From the NCBI RefSeq assembly GCF_030462475.1, contig NZ_JASMRZ010000020.1, positions 36,483 to 74,643 of the forward strand: a DNA stretch of 38,161 nucleotides, given 5' to 3'. The translations under genes and the position numbers were made by a program. This document shows positions 37,178 to 38,161 of this stretch, one piece after another. Below the pieces are notes generated by a model. It searched no databases and was not told the DNA's origin. It saw only the letters and a program-made list of their open reading frames with translations. The stretch comes from Variovorax sp. CAN15 (GTDB taxonomy: Bacteria > Pseudomonadota > Gammaproteobacteria > Burkholderiales > Burkholderiaceae_C). Position 1 is the stretch's first letter. Every line of letters begins with the position of its first letter.

Positions 37178-37181
37178 TCAA
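37156..37181 (-). promoter_or_regulatory. rpoD promoter with consensus -10 box
   Basis: On the minus strand a perfect TATAAT (37156-37161) lies downstream of TTGAAA (37176-37181). The spacer is only 14 bases, so a weaker -35 (TGCTTG at 17 bases) may be used instead. The -35 area overlaps the dnaG stop codon, so rpoD can be transcribed apart from dnaG. Confidence 0.65.
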
Positions 37182-38161
37182 GCAGTTTCTGATCCCGACG
37201 CTCGCACGCGGGCGCGCAATTCGAGCCGCCGGGCCTCCAGCGCCTTGTAACGCTCCAGGGCTTTCGGGTCTTTTCCGACGGCGGCGATGGCTTCGCTCTG
37301 CTGGGCCTTGAGGAGGTCGTCGAGCATGAAGTCGAGCACGCTGGCGAGCTCCCGGGCCGCATCGGCCAGGTGTTGCGCTTCTTCGCCCCCGGGGATGGGG
37401 CCGGCTTCGGAGACGGACATCAGCCGCTCGGCCAGCGGCTCGAAGTCGAGCCCGCGCAGGCCTTCGCGCAACGCCGCCCAGGGCTGCACGCCGTGCTCGT
37501 GCAACTGGCTGTCGAGCCAGGTGAAGAGGGCGCCGTGCTGGCCCGGCAGGTCGCACAGCATCACGTGGAGCTCATGCGACAGCGCCTCCCACTGAGCCAT
37601 GTTGGACAGCAGCAGCCGCACCGCGACGTCCGGGCGGCTGGGCGGTGCGCCGCGCCCGCGCAGGGGTTCGATCGGCTCCTCGAACCTGCCGCCCCAGCGC
37701 TTGCCGCCCTTTCCAGTGAACTTGCGCTGCGGCTGGAACCTGGGTTTGCTATCGCTTTCATAGCGCGCAGGCTCGTATTCCTGTGGCGGGGGCATGTCGG
37801 GGTAGTAGCCGTCTCCGCCTGCGTCGCCGTAGCCCGGGGGCTCGTCGTGGCGCCGCTGCTGTGCAGCGCCGCCTGCCTTGCGCGGACCGGGCGTGGCGGC
37901 CCACAGTTCGGACAGCGCGGACGCGTCGAGCTGGACCAGCGTCGCGATTTCGCTCAGCAGCTGCCGCTTGAGCGCACCGTCGGGCATGGCGCTCCACAGC
38001 GGCCGCACGTTGCTCGTCATGTGGGCGCGGCCCTCGGCGGTGGTCAGGTCGCAGCCTTCGCGGGCGGCTTCGATCATGAAGCGCGACAGCGGCGTGGCCT
38101 CGTTGACGAAGCGGGCGAAGGCCTCGGCGCCGTGCTCGCGGATGAAGCTGTCGGGGTCGTG
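37178..38161 (-). CDS. dnaG: DNA primase DnaG, C-terminal part
   Basis: The last 327 residues of primase; the zinc-binding and most of the catalytic domain lie beyond the right edge. The frame is open to the edge and begins HDPDSFIREHGAEAFARFVNEA, continuing PLSRFMIEAA, a well-conserved stretch at the end of the TOPRIM/RNA-polymerase domain. A Gly/Pro/Arg-rich linker (about 100-165 of the visible part) leads to the C-terminal helicase-binding domain (RPDVAVRLLLSNMAQWEALS onward, ending LKAQQSEAIAAVGKDPKALERY), which contacts DnaB. Primase makes RNA primers at the replication fork. Directly upstream of rpoD, as usual. Confidence 0.95.
   Translation of the reverse strand, partial: HDPDSFIREHGAEAFARFVNEATPLSRFMIEAAREGCDLTTAEGRAHMTSNVRPLWSAMPDGALKRQLLSEIATLVQLDASALSELWAATPGPRKAGGAAQQRRHDEPPGYGDAGGDGYYPDMPPPQEYEPARYESDSKPRFQPQRKFTGKGGKRWGGRFEEPIEPLRGRGAPPSRPDVAVRLLLSNMAQWEALSHELHVMLCDLPGQHGALFTWLDSQLHEHGVQPWAALREGLRGLDFEPLAERLMSVSEAGPIPGGEEAQHLADAARELASVLDFMLDDLLKAQQSEAIAAVGKDPKALERYKALEARRLELRARVRASGSETA

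Overview
The window is high-GC DNA with almost no intergenic space. The dnaG-rpoD pair at the right edge, the Lys/Ala/Pro-rich extension of RpoD, and the abundance of Bug/TctC-type receptors and CaiB-type CoA-transferases point to a betaproteobacterium of the Comamonadaceae, most likely Variovorax or a close relative. The genus is inferred from gene content, not from a search. I see no rRNA, tRNA, CRISPR array, prophage or insertion sequence.

Region 1 (1-9733) is a hexuronate/aldarate catabolic island built around a GntR regulator. Leftward it encodes uronate dehydrogenase (udh), an SMP-30 type lactonase and a TRAP transporter (receptor, small permease, partial large permease). Rightward it encodes the regulator, an orphan Bug receptor, 5-dehydro-4-deoxyglucarate dehydratase (kdgD), glucarate dehydratase (gudD) and an aldehyde dehydrogenase. 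Together these give the whole oxidative route: uronate -> aldarolactone -> aldarate -> 5-keto-4-deoxyglucarate -> 2-oxoglutarate semialdehyde -> 2-oxoglutarate. A shared 25-base element lies upstream of both arms.

Region 2 (9762-16758) is mixed: an osmoprotectant-type ABC protein with receptor and permease fused, a ROK-family kinase-like protein whose two halves appear swapped (a candidate natural circular permutation), a secreted HExxH protein with two Ig-like repeats, a cardiolipin synthase, and a GST-like protein.

Region 3 (16758-25977) is an oxidative demethylation-like island. A short, single-domain MetE-type methyltransferase and the GST run left. A Rieske oxygenase, a GntR/FCD regulator and a VanB-type reductase run right. 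Two TGTATACA palindromes sit in the divergent promoter. A branched-chain-type ABC importer (receptor, LivH, LivM, LivG, LivF) follows, and its receptor-permease gap holds two large hairpin elements that share one core but have different arms.

Region 4 (25993-31934) holds a DsbA-family protein, an MBL-fold protein with a degenerate metal motif, and a LysR regulator divergent from an HMG-CoA-lyase-like / CaiB CoA-transferase / Bug receptor operon. Region 5 (32070-38161) holds an HPP-CBS membrane protein, a Bcr/CflA-type efflux pump, then rpoD with its terminator and its own promoter, and the 3' part of dnaG.
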